From: Capitella teleta
Lineage: Eukaryota; Annelida; Polychaeta; Capitellidae
Direction: 5' to 3'
Assembly (NCBI GenBank): GCA_000328365.1
Contig: KB292506.1
Location: forward strand, 205,150-269,149
Length of the DNA: 64,000 nucleotides
A program made the position numbers and the translations under genes. Under the pieces are notes generated by a model that was not told the origin of the DNA, made no database searches, and saw only the letters and a program-made list of their open reading frames with translations. Positions 50,401 through 62,627 of this stretch are shown piece after piece. The number at the start of each line of letters is the position of its first letter. Position 1 is the first letter of the stretch.

Positions 50401-50540
50401 GCGATATTTCCCTCTTGAAGCTTTCTTTTCCCTAAGCCTCTGCGAATATTTTTCTCTCCCCGGGTGGCTCCTGTCGCTGAGGCAGGGGACTTTTGCGTCC
50501 TTGGGAGACCTTGTTTCTTTATATGGCAACCGGTTTTGAG

Positions 50541-50596
<56 letters not shown>

Positions 50597-53500
50597 TTTT
50601 ACTTTGTTCATTTCGCTGTTCATTTTTATCTCTTCTGTGCTTTTCTTTTTGCTTGGTTTGGTTTCTGTTTACATTCAGTACAACATGGAGTTTGTTTACA
50701 GCGTATTGTTGTATAGAGTTTACTTGTGGTGATATGCTTTTATGTACGACCAGCGATTTGTTTTGTTGATAAACATGCATAAAGATCAAGTATTACGTAC
50801 GACTGCAGCGCTGTGTCTTGCAAGGGCGCTCGCTTTGCAGTCCGCAGTGGTCTCTTTGGGGAAGAGGTTCCCTTTGTGGTGCAACCCTGCCAGCCCCCTT
50901 TAAGCTACTTGATTGGGGAGTGCTCACATGATCCGCCTTTCAAAGGCGATGCGTTACCATGGCAACTGCGGTGTAATAAATCCAGGCTTTTCATCTCCGA
51001 TTATCTTTCCTTGTTGGGCGCGGTTTCCGCTGTCATCGTTTATAAACTTTATTATTATTATTATCACTGTTATTATATACACTCAACGGTAGCTATTATG
51101 TAATCATAAATGAACAGCATCGTTATCGTCCGGTGCAGTTTTCGTCATCTTTGCGTTGTCCGGTTGTCTTGTACTCATAATCGCCTTTTGGTCGATTCAT
51201 CCTTCCCTCGGGATGACCGTCTCCACGTGACCGGGATGCGAATGGCCGTTTGTGAATCATCCGGGATAATCGCGGATTTATCTCCGCCTCATACGGGCGT
51301 CGTCGTTGGCTGCCGTCCGCTCCTCTCGACCTGTGACTGACCAGTCCTTGCCGGCCGATTAATTCTCTCTGCTTGCCAAAAAAGCTCTCTTGACCAGCAG
51401 CCGCCTTCATGGCCATCGATCTTTTCGTATAAAAGCAAAGCGCTCTGTTGTCATGGCAACCAACTGCCAATCATCGTTTGCTTCTTCTTTTTTTCTGACG
51501 CTTTTTTTGGGATTTTTTTTTTTTTTTTTTTTGGGGGGGGGGGTGTTTATACTTTATACAATATTTACTGTACTTAACATCAAATTTTAATTTGCAGTGT
51601 TTATGTATGTTTACGGGTCACGTATATTTTACGTGATGTTATATACTAATAAAGTATAGCAATTGTATTTGTTGATCGTAACGTGCTCGTAATATTATTG
51701 CGTCATTCGGTCATTGGTCCGAATTCCGGATGCTTTGCAATAATTAAACGCGTGTGAAATTTGCTATTCAATCAATTCTCGACAAGTGAACTTTGTTGAA
51801 TCAGCCGGCATCGTTTATCGTTCATCAATTCTCGTTTTTCTTCCATTCATGTCATTTATACTGAATTGTATTGTATTGACGTTTGCAGGATTTTTCGTAC
51901 TCCGCGGGAATGTCGGCGGCGAAAGAAAAACAAAGTTATATTAAAATGCGTAGCAATGTTGGCAATTATTAATTATACCTCATGATCGCACTACATGAGT
52001 ATAAATAAGTAAATATGGTAACTTAGTATATCCACGATAACAACTATTTAGAATAATTCTAATTGCGCGAATTCATTGTTTATTCCATTTCTTTATTTCG
52101 TTTCCGTTGTTGCGATCTGAATTTGGGTGTATCTCTTAATTAATTAATTAATTAATTCATTAGCAGCACCAGTAGAATATGCGCAATGTCTCCACCTGGT
52201 GCCATGTCCGTGCTTCTATATTTTCTCGCGTGCGCACGACATCGACCTGTCTTTGCTTGGTGAGGTCATTTTCACAATATTTCATATTTAGTGGACTCCT
52301 GTACTGGAGCGTGTTTCCGTGTTGTGTTTTGGCGGAGTGATCTTCGCGGAGGCAACACGAAAAGGCTTCTGTTGTTGGCAGAATGACCGATTGCCAGGTG
52401 CTGGGCGGTCACGTGACCCCCATACATCAGCCTCTGTTCTGAGCCGACCAACTGTCTCTTTTAGCTGTGCGGGTGCTTAGCACAGGTGTCGGACTACCTG
52501 ATCATCACGGTGTGTTGCTCATGATTATTCATGCCCTTAATGACGTAATTGATAATGTCAATTTCGTGCAGTTTATTGCATGTATTGAATTTGTTCATTT
52601 CGGATTCAATCAAGTGATGTGTTTGGATGATTAAATGAAGTCAAGACGAAGAATTCAAATTTCATGGTGAATTTTGTGTGTACGTTTCGCCTGTGTACAA
52701 ACTACAATACACATGTACACCTATGGATATATGTATGACTTGATTGACAGCCGCAGACATATTCTGTTCCGGGTCAAGTGAGTGCTCGATCGGATGTGAG
52801 TTATTCTTCCTTTGTTCGCACCTGGTCTGCAGTCATCTCATCTCATCTCACTTCCACGAAATTGTCGCCGATTTCGTGGAATTAAAATTGGATTCGTGGA
52901 AATTAGCGCGTAGGGAGTGCTGTATGTGTATTCCCCAGGGGAGGGGGGGAGGGGGGGGGGCTTATTGGGCTGACTTGCATTCAGCACTGCGGCTGGCATC
53001 GCGGCGGCTAGACAGCTGCAGCCGCAGATCGCTTTGATTTCTCATCGATGGTGATTGTTCTGCTGAAAGAAGAAAACTTCTCTCGCAGATGTGTGTGCAG
53101 ACGAGCTGCTTATAATTTGTGTGCATGTACCAGATAAGCCAATAGAATATCTTCCAATTGGGCGAAAGAAAATGATTTCTTGAACCTCCATGAGAGCCAC
53201 CAGAAAGCTCACATGAAAGAGGAATACGTACCGGTATAAAGCATAATACTAGTATCAGATACAAAAATTACGACTGCAATATGTTATAAATGTAGAAAAT
53301 ATGAAACCAGACCCACTTTTGTTTCATGAATAATTAATTGGCTGTTAACTCGATGCATTATAATTTTTAAATTCAATACATATGCTATTTGTCATATTCA
53401 TTCTATTTATTTCGATGATTTTTCCGGAAAAAAAAAAGAAAAGAAAAAATAGATTGGAATTGAATGGTCGTGTCGATCGTGAATGGACCCGGTTGAAACC

Positions 53501-56500
53501 GCTTCCCGATCTCATCTTCTTTTGACAACCACAAAGTCGACGATTCATGTTGTCTGCTATAATATTATAAGAAGCCAGTCTTTATGACTTCCGGTCGGGG
53601 TGTTTGTTTACACCCGAGGGGTGTAAAGTTCATGTGCGTCGCCGAGAGAGGGCGCGGAATGCCGGTCAGTGAGCGTCCATTGGGATTCCATCTGGACAAT
53701 GCTGACCATAAATCGACCTCAGGAAGCTGTCCGCCCGGTGGCGTTCATTCCGGTGATAGGCTCAAGGACGCCCTTGCTGACCTCGACACATTCTTCTTTC
53801 TGCTGAGTCAATATCTCTTGACATCGACAAATACCCAACAGCCAGAGCAAATAATTCCATGGCTCATTGTGCGTGTAGTCAGACAAATTGCATGCGTATT
53901 ACAATTTAACACCAGCCCTTGTTAGGAGGCACTTATTAAGCATTGTTATTTTGTACCAAGATTCACACTCCCATCCCCATCGGGTTTTTTTTTTTTTCTT
54001 TTCTTTTTTTCTGTGACGTAATTTCCGGGATAACGACCTGTGTAAATGGTCTGATATTGATACAGATCACCAGTCACGTCGTTGCAGCATAGCTGCTATT
54101 CATCTGTTTGGACAAGCGGCGCAGTTTCGACGCTGTTCAGCTTGCATTTTTTCTCCTTTGGTAATTACGCATTGTCGCCAATTGTTTACATAACAGTGGG
54201 CTAGAAAAGAAAAAAAAATCACACAAAAAAAAAAGAGTGAAAAAGGAAAAGTTGGCGTCTGATGCTGTACGGTGGTTTTTTCCCCAATTCGTGAATTGCG
54301 CCGGCTAAATATCAACAGTACATTTGTACTCTGAGTTTGCCCAATTGTCTGCTTGCGTGCTGTATTAATTGGGGCAAGCGCTTCGGCGTCTAGGGCGTTG
54401 ACCTCTGACCCCAAGAGTGCATTCTCCTCGGATGGTATCGGTTATAAGGTTTGGACAATCCGCACAATTCTGCTGAAAATTGTTCTTTTCTGGATTTTTC
54501 CTTCTGGATTTTTTCCCCTTGGTTGTTGAAAGCCGAGTTCAATAATAGGAAGAAGAAGGAAATGTGAACGCATAACCATGGTAACCACGGGCACGTGTCG
54601 TATCTCGTCTCGCAAAGCCTTGGTGATGAAACGAGGTCAAGCGTTGCCATGGTGATTGGGTCTTTATTCCGAGTTTCCTGTAATGTCGTTATAACAAGTT
54701 ACGCGTGTGGAATACTGTGAATGGATTTATGTTTGTACTTTTATCTATAAACACGAATGTTTTGTCTGCAGACGTCGATCCAAATGCAAGGTTTAGAAAA
54801 TGATCAAAATCCCGCCGAAGCAATTGAACGAGTGCCAAATTCAATAAAGAAATGCACTTCGCTTGTACCCACGTCAATTTTCCGCTCTTCTCACAAGAAG
54901 TAGGTCAACCCAAAAAAGTAGGTCAACTCATTTGGTGAACGGCGACGGAAGTCGGGATCATTTCCGAAGTGATTTCACTGATGTAAGGAGATCGATAAAA
55001 GTGATTGATCGCTCGATTCGCTCCTTTTAACCGTGTGGCTATTGAACTGTCATTTCGCGGGACGATTTCGGCAACATGATCTGTATGAGGCGGGGTTTTT
55101 CCCCGTCGTGAATCAATTTGGGGGCGCTGTCCGGGGGGCTTTAAAGGCGAATTTCCTGCAAGATGTTTGGCATGCAGCAGGTTCTCACTATTGCGTAATG
55201 ACTTTTCTGTCGCGGAATTCACGGATACAGATGGAGAGCGCTGCATTAGCCCTTAAGGCGTCGTAATATCTGACCCTATCCCGGCCTCCGACCCCCTCTC
55301 CGCGACTTTCGATCATTTCCGTGTCGACGGATTCCTTTTGTAAGTGAAGCCGTCGCATCATCTTCACTCTTTGATGTTTGTAATAGTTCCGCTGTGAATG
55401 CAATTCTCGCATTATGCCATCTGAGATAAGCGCCGTGAGGCTCCATAACCACATTGGATAATCGAGTTTGCGCAGAATCCAATATCCGAGCCAGATCAAT
55501 CTCTTTATGGCCTCATTGGCATAATCATAACGTATTTGCTCGTATTTCGAGTTTGTCAACTTAGCATTATTATAGAAAATCATAACGCATTTATTATGAT
55601 TATTCTCTAAGTTTCGTCCTCAGTTACATGTACAACGTTATGATACTCGTGAGATGCTTGTTTCACTCAGTTGTCTCTTCCTTGCAGTTACCCGGAGGCA
55701 ATCACGGACTCCGATCTTGCGTCACAAGTTGCTCAGAATCCCGAAGTCAACGTGCGGCCGGAAGCACCCGCTGCTCTCACCCTGCTCTCTGATAAATTAG
55801 CTCATATTAGAAAGGTATGCCTCCTTCTGCTCCTCTTCCTCCCACTCGTGCTCAAACAACATTTCTGAATAATTGCTCAGCACACTATTCTGCTTTGTAA
55901 TAACGCCCATGGTGATTATGTTGTCAGGTTCTCAACAGCAATGTGCAGAGTGAAATTGCGCAGTCGGACAGCGGCTGGAACGCCAATTATGACTTCAACT
56001 ACAAGTACCAGACGGAGGGCAGTGGGGCGCCCTACCGGGGCAAGGATCGCTTCCCCAACGACGACGAAGACGTTGACTTCTCGGGCAGTGGCAGCGGCGC
56101 AGGCGTCGCGTGGTATCCGCCCAATGAGAGACCCAGCTACCGAAGTGAGTGCGCTTAAATCTTTCAGTGTCCTGCGTTGTGATACGGACTCAATCAGTGC
56201 GTTATGATTTTTTTTCTCATCCCATTTTCTATTATAATCATAACGTTCGGATTATAATCGACGTCCATGAGTTATGGATTTCTTGATGGATTATTGTTTC
56301 CATTAGTACATTTATCGCATCGATCCCTTTTAATATTACGTCGGCCTTTTACCTGTCCGCTGCATTAATGAAGGTGAAATTATTCTTAACTCTGATTTAT
56401 ATTCCTTCTGAAGTAAGATTTTTAACGCATAGTCTTCTGGATCCTTAGCTCTGGCCACTTTTTCCTTTCGTCGTGGGAGCCAATGAAACAGGCCCGTATC

Positions 56501-58222
56501 CGAGCACCTCTTGCTCAATGCATTCTCTAGGACAACACGTTTACGATCGAATGGCAAAGCCTGCTTTATGAATCGAAGGACCTTTGCGGGTCTGCTATAT
56601 CTCTGTGCACTTGCTTCCCATTGCGCAGTCTGAAGAAGCGGCCTTTGTTATTGCTGTGCCACTTGTTCAGTTCATTCGCTCTTGAGCACAGTTCCATTTG
56701 CAAAACACAGCTTAAAACGTCCTCTTAACATAGCGTGGGAAGATATATATGTCCGTACTTCAGTGATTCGTGGAGACGTAAAAATTGGGGGTGCAAGGGT
56801 TGATAGCCCGAATGCTCACAAATCGAATTCCCTGTACATCTAAATACAATGCGTAAATCCCTTATCGTAACCGTAGCGTTTGTCCTTATCACAACCCTTG
56901 CAAATTCGGACATGTGATCATTAAAGACCCGATCCCAAATTTATTCGCGCGCTAAACATTAAATGTCGAGGTGAAGAGTTCATCTCGCGGGCGGTCATCG
57001 CAAATTGTTTCCTGTCATTTCGTCTGTAATTCACAGTAATTGAAGCCACTCTCAGCCTTTCTGGCTGTGTTATTTCTGCGCGAGAGATCCATTTGCTGGT
57101 ACATGTAATTCACCGTCCTGGGATTGACTCCACGCCATTGCTTTATCGAGTACTCGTATAGATTATCAATGATTTTTTTGTCTGATATCACATTTGGCAT
57201 GCCATACATCAGTCGACTCGTCATTCGGTTTATCTTATTGGTACTTTGGCTAAGTACTTAACACGCGTCCTGTTGCGAAGATTTGTCACATTCTTTCTGC
57301 GGCTTATTATTCTTGTGACGTCATTGAGGCCGTGGAATGCCAGCCGACGCACGGACATGCGTCCACTTCCGAATTGGCTTAGTTATAAACACGATCGAGC
57401 TTTCCGGAAAGGTCACTCGGGGCGATTTGTGGGTTTTTAGGCCACGATAACAAAGGATAAAGACGTATCGCATCCATTGTTGATCATTTAGACAGTGTCG
57501 CGAAAAAAATGCATGCTCCCTCCCGCCTTCGTGGCTCATCAATTTCGTGTACACACCCCCACTGTGCGATGGATGATTTTCTGGCCAAAAAACCTCGACT
57601 GGGTGTGTCGAGATCATCGCTCTCGTTTGCACCCGACCGCCTGCGTCGTGTAAATGTTATTGTTTTTATACGATTTTGAATTATCACCGTAAGCAATTTT
57701 ACCTTCCTCTGCTAAACGCCTGCTCTCTGCTTACCACAATGAAATGCAGATGCAACCGCATCACGTGGCTATGAATCTTTATACAGATGCTCGCGATGTA
57801 AGAATTGCAAACGCTTTACATGTGTGCTACATGTCTGTGACGTATTTATTTTTCCCCGTGCGATTTCATGAGTTCCGGTGCTGGTTCGTGCGATAACTCT
57901 TCTACCTGGAATTCCCAGACGGGCGTGGATCTGGTTTTCTCTTATAGTCATCATAAATTATTATGTATCGCTACGGCGTCTGATCTATGGTCTCTTTGCA
58001 GCAGACAGCCGCAAAGGATCCAACAGCAACCCCAATCGAAACCCCGTCAATTCGGACTTCAATTTCGACGACAACCACGACCTCGCTCCATACGTGACCA
58101 ACGGGCCTCCCAGAGCTGAGAATAACGCACAACGAGGAACGGCATCCTCACAGATGAAAAGCCACTCTGCTCTCTTCAGCACCTTCATTGTTATTTGTAT
58201 CTCGCTATGGTTTAACAACTAA
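40674..58222 (+). CDS. GPC3/5: Glypican, GPC3/GPC5 group (7 exons)
   Basis: A GPI-anchored cell-surface heparan sulfate proteoglycan that modulates Wnt, Hedgehog, BMP and FGF signalling. Exons: 40674-40872, 42207-42383, 43625-44328, 47785-48047, 55688-55814, 55928-56144, 58002-58222, phases 1, 1, 0, 2, 0, 1. They give 635 residues (human GPC3 580). A signal peptide (residues 1-24) is followed by exactly 14 cysteines, the glypican number. Group-specific motifs match human GPC3: LFPVIYHYTL, MEVVNTTEYL (human IEVINTTDHL) and TRMTYCSQCHGL (human TRMWYCSYCQGL). Glycosaminoglycan sites follow an acidic run at SGSGSG (542-547), with further SG sites upstream. The hydrophobic C terminus is a GPI-anchor signal. 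No RxxR convertase site is visible where GPC3 is cleaved. Introns run from 113 bp to 7.6 kb. Confidence 0.95.
40873..43624 (+). other. Glypican introns 1 and 2
   Basis: Intron 1 is 1,334 bp and intron 2 is 1,241 bp, with exon 2 between them. Both are AT-rich and repeat-poor. I see no other gene; short open frames such as 43,120-43,371 have no domain. A GGTTGCCAGGGCGACG stretch near 43,029 is a weak X-box-like match. Confidence 0.65.
42207..42383 (+). CDS. GPC3/5: GPC3/5-type glypican exon 2
   Basis: Residues 67-125. Contains EVCYRG and GCCNRRMEKKF, the glypican signature that human GPC3 shows as QVCLPK and TCCSRKMEEKY. It carries three of the 14 cysteines. The acceptor is TTTGTTATAG; phases are 1 and 1. 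Confidence 0.93.
43625..44328 (+). CDS. GPC3/5: GPC3/5-type glypican exon 3
   Basis: Residues 126-360, the large helical core, with seven cysteines. It holds the sequons NATE and NTTE; the latter is conserved in GPC3. YCSQCHGL and PCHNMC are hallmark spacings. The exon is clearly GC-richer than the AT-rich introns around it. Donor CAG|GTGAGA, phase 0. A strong antisense open frame across it is a codon-bias shadow. Confidence 0.95.
45290..45334. repeat. Perfect 13-bp inverted repeat, 19-nt loop
   Basis: GCCTAAAACCGGT at 45290-45302 and its exact complement ACCGGTTTTAGGC at 45322-45334. In the glypican pre-mRNA it would fold into a stable 13-bp stem. Confidence 0.9.
47605..47643. promoter_or_regulatory. 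Paired RFX X-box motifs
   Basis: GTTACCTTGGCAAT (47605-47618, one base off) and GTTGCCATGGTAAC (47630-47643, exact) fit the X-box rule GTNRCC-N2-RGYAAC. They are 11 bp apart, 142 bp before glypican exon 4. RFX factors bind such sites as dimers. Confidence 0.6.
47785..48047 (+). CDS. GPC3/5: GPC3/5-type glypican exon 4
   Basis: Residues 361-447. Holds the last three cysteines (AKCGHP, DTICNS, RQCWNG). GFFAQLPDTIC with CWNG matches human GPC3 FYSALPGYIC with CWNG. The proline-rich basic loop after the first of them (PPTKRPHSVKVSR) lies where GPC3 is cut by a convertase, but it has no RxxR. The acceptor is CCCCCTCACAG. Confidence 0.93.
50300..50313. promoter_or_regulatory. RFX X-box motif
   Basis: GTTACCATAGCAAC, an exact match to GTNRCC-N2-RGYAAC, inside glypican intron 4. 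Confidence 0.55.
50953..50966. promoter_or_regulatory. RFX X-box palindrome
   Basis: GTTACCATGGCAAC, an exact X-box match, about 640 bp from the previous one in glypican intron 4. Confidence 0.6.
55688..55814 (+). CDS. GPC3/5: GPC3/5-type glypican exon 5
   Basis: Residues 448-490. The region PEAPAALTLLSDKLAHIRK matches the GPC3 segment PEPVVSQIIDKLKHINQ, the last folded helix before the glycosaminoglycan stalk. The acceptor is TTCCTTGCAG and the donor AAAG|GTATGC. Confidence 0.9.
55928..56144 (+). CDS. GPC3/5: GPC3/5-type glypican exon 6, GAG stalk
   Basis: Residues 491-562, the glycosaminoglycan-bearing stalk. DSGW, GSG and the cluster SGSGSG follow acidic residues (NDDEDVDF), a context that favours heparan over chondroitin sulfate. 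The preceding intron is only 113 bp, against kilobases elsewhere in the gene. Confidence 0.92.
56145..58001 (+). other. Glypican intron 6
   Basis: 1,857 bp with no recognised coding segment or repeat. Open frames here are short and without domains. Confidence 0.6.
58002..58222 (+). CDS. GPC3/5: GPC3/5-type glypican exon 7, GPI signal
   Basis: Residues 563-635 and the stop. An asparagine-rich spacer leads to a small-residue stretch (GTASS), the likely anchor attachment region, and a hydrophobic end (ALFSTFIVICISLWF). The acceptor TTTGCAGCAG is a tandem NAGNAG site; the second AG also keeps frame and would drop one codon. Confidence 0.88.
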
Positions 58223-61200
58223 TTTACATCTTAGTATAACCTTTTTTTGTCCCCTCTTTGGTACGAGTGAGTCTATTTCATCGCTTTGTGTTGTATCTGT
58301 GAATGTCTGAGTTTTAAAAGTATGTTTTAAGGGTCTGTCTGCAGTGCTATCTCTGTGGCTGGTCTTCTTTATTTTCTGCGTGTACTTACTGAGTTTTTGA
58401 GCCATGGAGTAACCACTCTAAATGTTAATCGCTCTTTTTTTTTCTTTTTTTTAATATTTTTTTTTAGCGAATTCATTCGCTGAGATGTATACTTTTTCTT
58501 TATATTCAAATATATTTATTCCTGCTGCTGCCGCTGCTGTTGCTATCAATTGTACATATAACATTTTTCTCACATACCTGGTTTTATTTTTTTTTATTTT
58601 TTACTCCATTCGGTTTTATCTGCAGAGTTTAGTTGTTTTTTTTTTGTTTTTTTTTTTCATTACAAACAACTTGCTTCATCTTATTATGTTAGCTGACTTT
58701 TCCTTTCATCCTTTTCTTCTATAATTAACTTTTCTTCCCCAATTTCATCCCACCCCTTAGATTGACTGCATCGGGACAACATGACAAAACAAACTCCCAT
58801 TCTGGTGCTCATTAATAATTAATCAATATCCTTTGATTAGCATATTCATGAATATCCAAGCAAGTCGTTTTATTCAGTCGCATTTACATTTATTCCATGT
58901 GATACTTTTTATTTTTATGCTTTTCTGGTTTGATGATCAATCCGATTGTTATGAATGCACAATCAGTCTTGTTATTCTTCTGAATTTTTTGTAAATAATC
59001 TTGAGAATAATGTGAAGAATTCAAGAGAATTAGACTCTGACATGTGTTCTGATTGAGGACAATTAGTGCCATCAAAGAGGTCATGAATTATTTCTTCTTT
59101 TATTTGTTCTTGTTCTATGAAGTCATTTATCAGTATGTCTCAAAACTATTTCCTCCTGACAAAAAAAATAGATTGAGGGACCTTTAATTTTATTTTATTT
59201 TCAACCCATCTCTTTTTTTTTAATATATTATCATGAGCTAAATATATTGAAGTATTGAAGGAATGATGTCAATACTTCTTTAGGACTTAATATGAGGGCA
59301 GAATCAATCAATTATTTGCTAACAAGTATTATTCACGCTTTTTCAATTAGAATTTGAAGTTCCTACCACATAATATATATTATGTTAGATTCCCAGTGAC
59401 GTACCATACAATACATTATATCCCTTCAGATCTACTAGTAATGACCACTCAATTTGCTGCTAAAGGCTTCTTTAGTCTTACTCTCATCATGCATGATATT
59501 ATGTTAATTCATTTCTTTTTGTAAATGAAAGACTGAATAAAAATCATTTGATGATGAAATTTCAAATCTAATCACCTGTATTTTGAAACTAATGTGATTT
59601 TTTTTTATTATATATTCACATGTATTTCGTAGTTATACAGGGAGTTTCAACAGTATATTTACAAGTAATGTGGAGTTTTCAACCTTGCGTAAAGTATTGC
59701 GAAAATGCAATTTTCTATGAAAGCGTGCGCTGTATCTCAAAATTATTACCGTTTATAGTTCAAGTAGCCTCTTATTTTGACAATTGTCTTTTATTTTAGT
59801 TGTTTTTGCTAATAGTTTGATAATTACAATATTATGACACCGGGTCGTAAATGGCCTAATTCTCATTCATGATCTTCGCAATCAAGCACATTCATCTCAC
59901 TCGATGAGCGTTGTTTATCTTACTTTATATCGCTTAAATAATCATGATAATTATGATCATTTTTGTAATTAGATGTCATAAGATATTCTGAATATTTTTT
60001 AACAAATAAGCATTGACGAAATCTCATGCAGAACTTTGTTTACAATAACAACGCATCATCGCTTAAAGATTTGTTGGTGAGCTTGCGAGATGCCCTTCAC
60101 ATATTTTAACATTATTAAATGATGTTCAATTTGATTCAATTACGTGTATTCACTATTACTCTGAAGAAAAGATATGTGGATGTTTTGTTAGTATCATAAG
60201 TCAAAAAAATACACATTTCTTCCCTACATATCCGTCTAACCACTAACAGCTATGACTATATATACCACGGCAAAGCATTGTTTACATTATAATTAATATT
60301 ACTACATAATCCATGCATGTATTGATCACATAAGCCTGCAATGCAAGATTGCTTACATAAACAAATAAGGTTTTACACCATCGGCTCCTATTAGCATGCA
60401 GAGGGCAGTTCACATAATAATGCGAAGACCCTCTGCGGTTAGTAACTCTTGTGGCTTATTTTGTTCTCATATGAAAGGATTTGTGGATATTTTCTACATA
60501 CTAGTACAGAGTATAAAATAATGGGTTTCATTTTGAAGTTGCGGATTTGGTGATAGTGGCATTGTGCACGCCCGGTTGGTGCCAGCCTCTGCTTCTCTGA
60601 GCCGAACTAAACGGGACGAGTCCTCATCGTTTTAAACGGTATAAAATATTATTGTATATCTTTCTTTTCTTTTTTTTTCATTATAAGCGTTTGATTATAA
60701 TATGGAATCATTTTATATACTTGTCTGGATCACGTTAATTATCGACTGATCGCAGTGTGTCTAAATGGGCATTGAACAAATCGTCTGCTGCGAACGAGAG
60801 AGGAAACACTAGTAGCCAGTTGTTTGACGACCCTCATTATTGGCTCTTGTTCACTGCTCCATCCCAGACATCCCCTAAATGGTCCTGCTGTGCTGCTAGT
60901 ATGCGCATTCGAATTTCATGAACCTCTCGCTGCAGCGTGTAAACAGATCGTAATTTGATAAAACCTCAGTCATGCAATACTATGTCCAACTACTATTTTG
61001 GCATGCATATAGTATAAAATTTTATACATAATATTATGAATACTTAATAATTATACGATGGGCATCACTGCGTTGTCTGTTGATTAATTTCCTAAACTCA
61101 ATTGAGTCAATGGGACAGGGGAGAGATGAAAATTAATGTTTTACGTTCCGAGAGAATAAATTAAGTCCTGTCGCCGGATTACGCCCAGAATGCACCGAAT

Positions 61201-62627
61201 CGAGAGGCAATCCAAGTGATTGACACGTGTCAGAACGACAGGCAACCGCAATGGGTCCGATCCATCTCACGTACGTCATAAAATAACAATATATACACTG
61301 TAAATATAATGTCATACAGATGATATTTCGTGTCAGTCTGCTAATTATGCATTGCAGACATAAAGTTTATACTTGTAAATGGTTCAAGTACCGTGTTTAC
61401 ACACGTGGGACGTAAACTACCCTTTAATGGTCAATTACATGTATATAAATATAAAAATGGTAAATCTACTACAAGTAGTATTGTACTGCGACGGACGCAA
61501 AGAACTGGTGGGTGTGCGTGAAGTTTGGATGCACTGCTATGATTAAACTTTCTTTCTGGTACTTTCAGGTCCTCTTTTGATCTTCAGGCTTAAATAGTCT
61601 CTTACGATCAGCTCCTTTTATTTTATTTTATTTTGATGCATTTTATGGTGACCGGAATGGATTGTGTTCAGGGTGGTGGTGGTGAAGTCTTTTTTCGAAA
61701 GTTGCTATAGATGGGATGTGACGATTTCTGGTGGCAGCTATAGTTGGTTCCAGAGTTGGGCTATTTGAAGCTATTTTTTTCGAGTTCTATGTGGTTTCTG
61801 ATTACTTCTCCTGTGTGCATATAAATGAAATGAATTGAATTGAAAAATTCTATAACAATAAAGGTTGGGAAGTTTTCAGCTGTAACCTGGTTAACCGAAA
61901 CTGCCTATTATTATTTTTGGCGATTTTAATTACTTTAAAAACATCCTACTCGAGACAAAGACGTAGGTTTCTATGAGCCTTGAGGCCAACACGAGGTGGT
62001 TAATCGGCGAAACCCCCACGCTTTTACAATGCTTTCCTATCATTTCCGACGAAACAAAACCACTCTGAATCAAAAAAGTCCATTGATTCACACAACACGT
62101 GAATCATAGCAGTGATGTAAACACGGCTCGTGATTGGCCAAATCTCAACTAGGTCAGAGTGCATCGGGGTCATTGAAGTAGAAGACCAGGTCTTGGCTGT
62201 TAAATTCACAGCCCCGCATGTGAAACACACATTTCTTGAGCATTGTGTCGGTTTCGGTGAAGCGGCCGAAGGGAAATTAATTCAGTTATTTCACAGTATA
62301 AACGTAACAGTTTCAGGTTTCATAGCTTTTAAAGGCGACGTGAGGGAGTTGGAAAATTCATTTCCGATTCTTCAGCGGGGGTGTAAGGGAAGAGCCAATC
62401 TAAGCTGTCTGCAAACATTTGTGCGCGAGCTGTGGTAGTCGGCCTCGTAGTGTACGATCCCAAGGAATTACCCACGATAATGACGTTCAATTGCTGATTG
62501 TGGGAGTATTTAGGATCGCAGATATGTTGGAATAGCAGTCATTGTGTCACCTCTCCACTGTGTGTGCTGGAAACCTCCGAACGGACGGATTTTTGTGGCG
62601 ATTCTTTTGTGAAGAAGGCTATCCACC
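58223..62627 (+). other. Intergenic DNA between the two glypicans
   Basis: 4.4 kb. The first part is probably the 3' UTR of the upstream glypican, T-rich, with a candidate AATAAA at 59,536. A dispersed repeat fragment lies at 61,568-61,675. The last 130 bp should be the 5' UTR of the second glypican. The frame at 62,130-62,438 has no recognisable domain. Confidence 0.6.
61568..61675 (-). repeat. Dispersed repeat fragment, copy B
   Basis: The inverted counterpart of the fragment at 30.69-30.80 kb, with two blocks matching at 26/28 and 23/24. Sequence between the blocks has an extra AAAAT-rich stretch. On the minus strand, sequence further upstream (to about 61,760) can be read as the tail of a LINE protein. 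Confidence 0.7.

Larger units (their letters stand above)
48048..55687 (+). other. Glypican intron 4
   Basis: 7.6 kb, the largest intron. It is T-rich on the sense strand with long poly(T) runs near 48.70, 50.56, 51.52 and 53.99 kb. It also has a short TA run before one of them (50.54 kb), G runs, and TTAA repeats at 52.14 kb. Exact X-boxes lie at 50,300 and 50,953, with near matches at 51,448 and 54,643. I find no coding segment; frames at 49.0-49.4 and 51.1-51.5 kb lack domains. Confidence 0.65.

Noticed and set aside
51123-51470. 115-codon minus-strand frame in glypican intron 4
   Set aside because: Arginine-rich with no domain; no splice partners or start context.
62130-62438. 102-codon plus-strand frame before the second glypican
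   Set aside because: No recognisable domain, no splice or promoter support; it lies in the presumed promoter zone.
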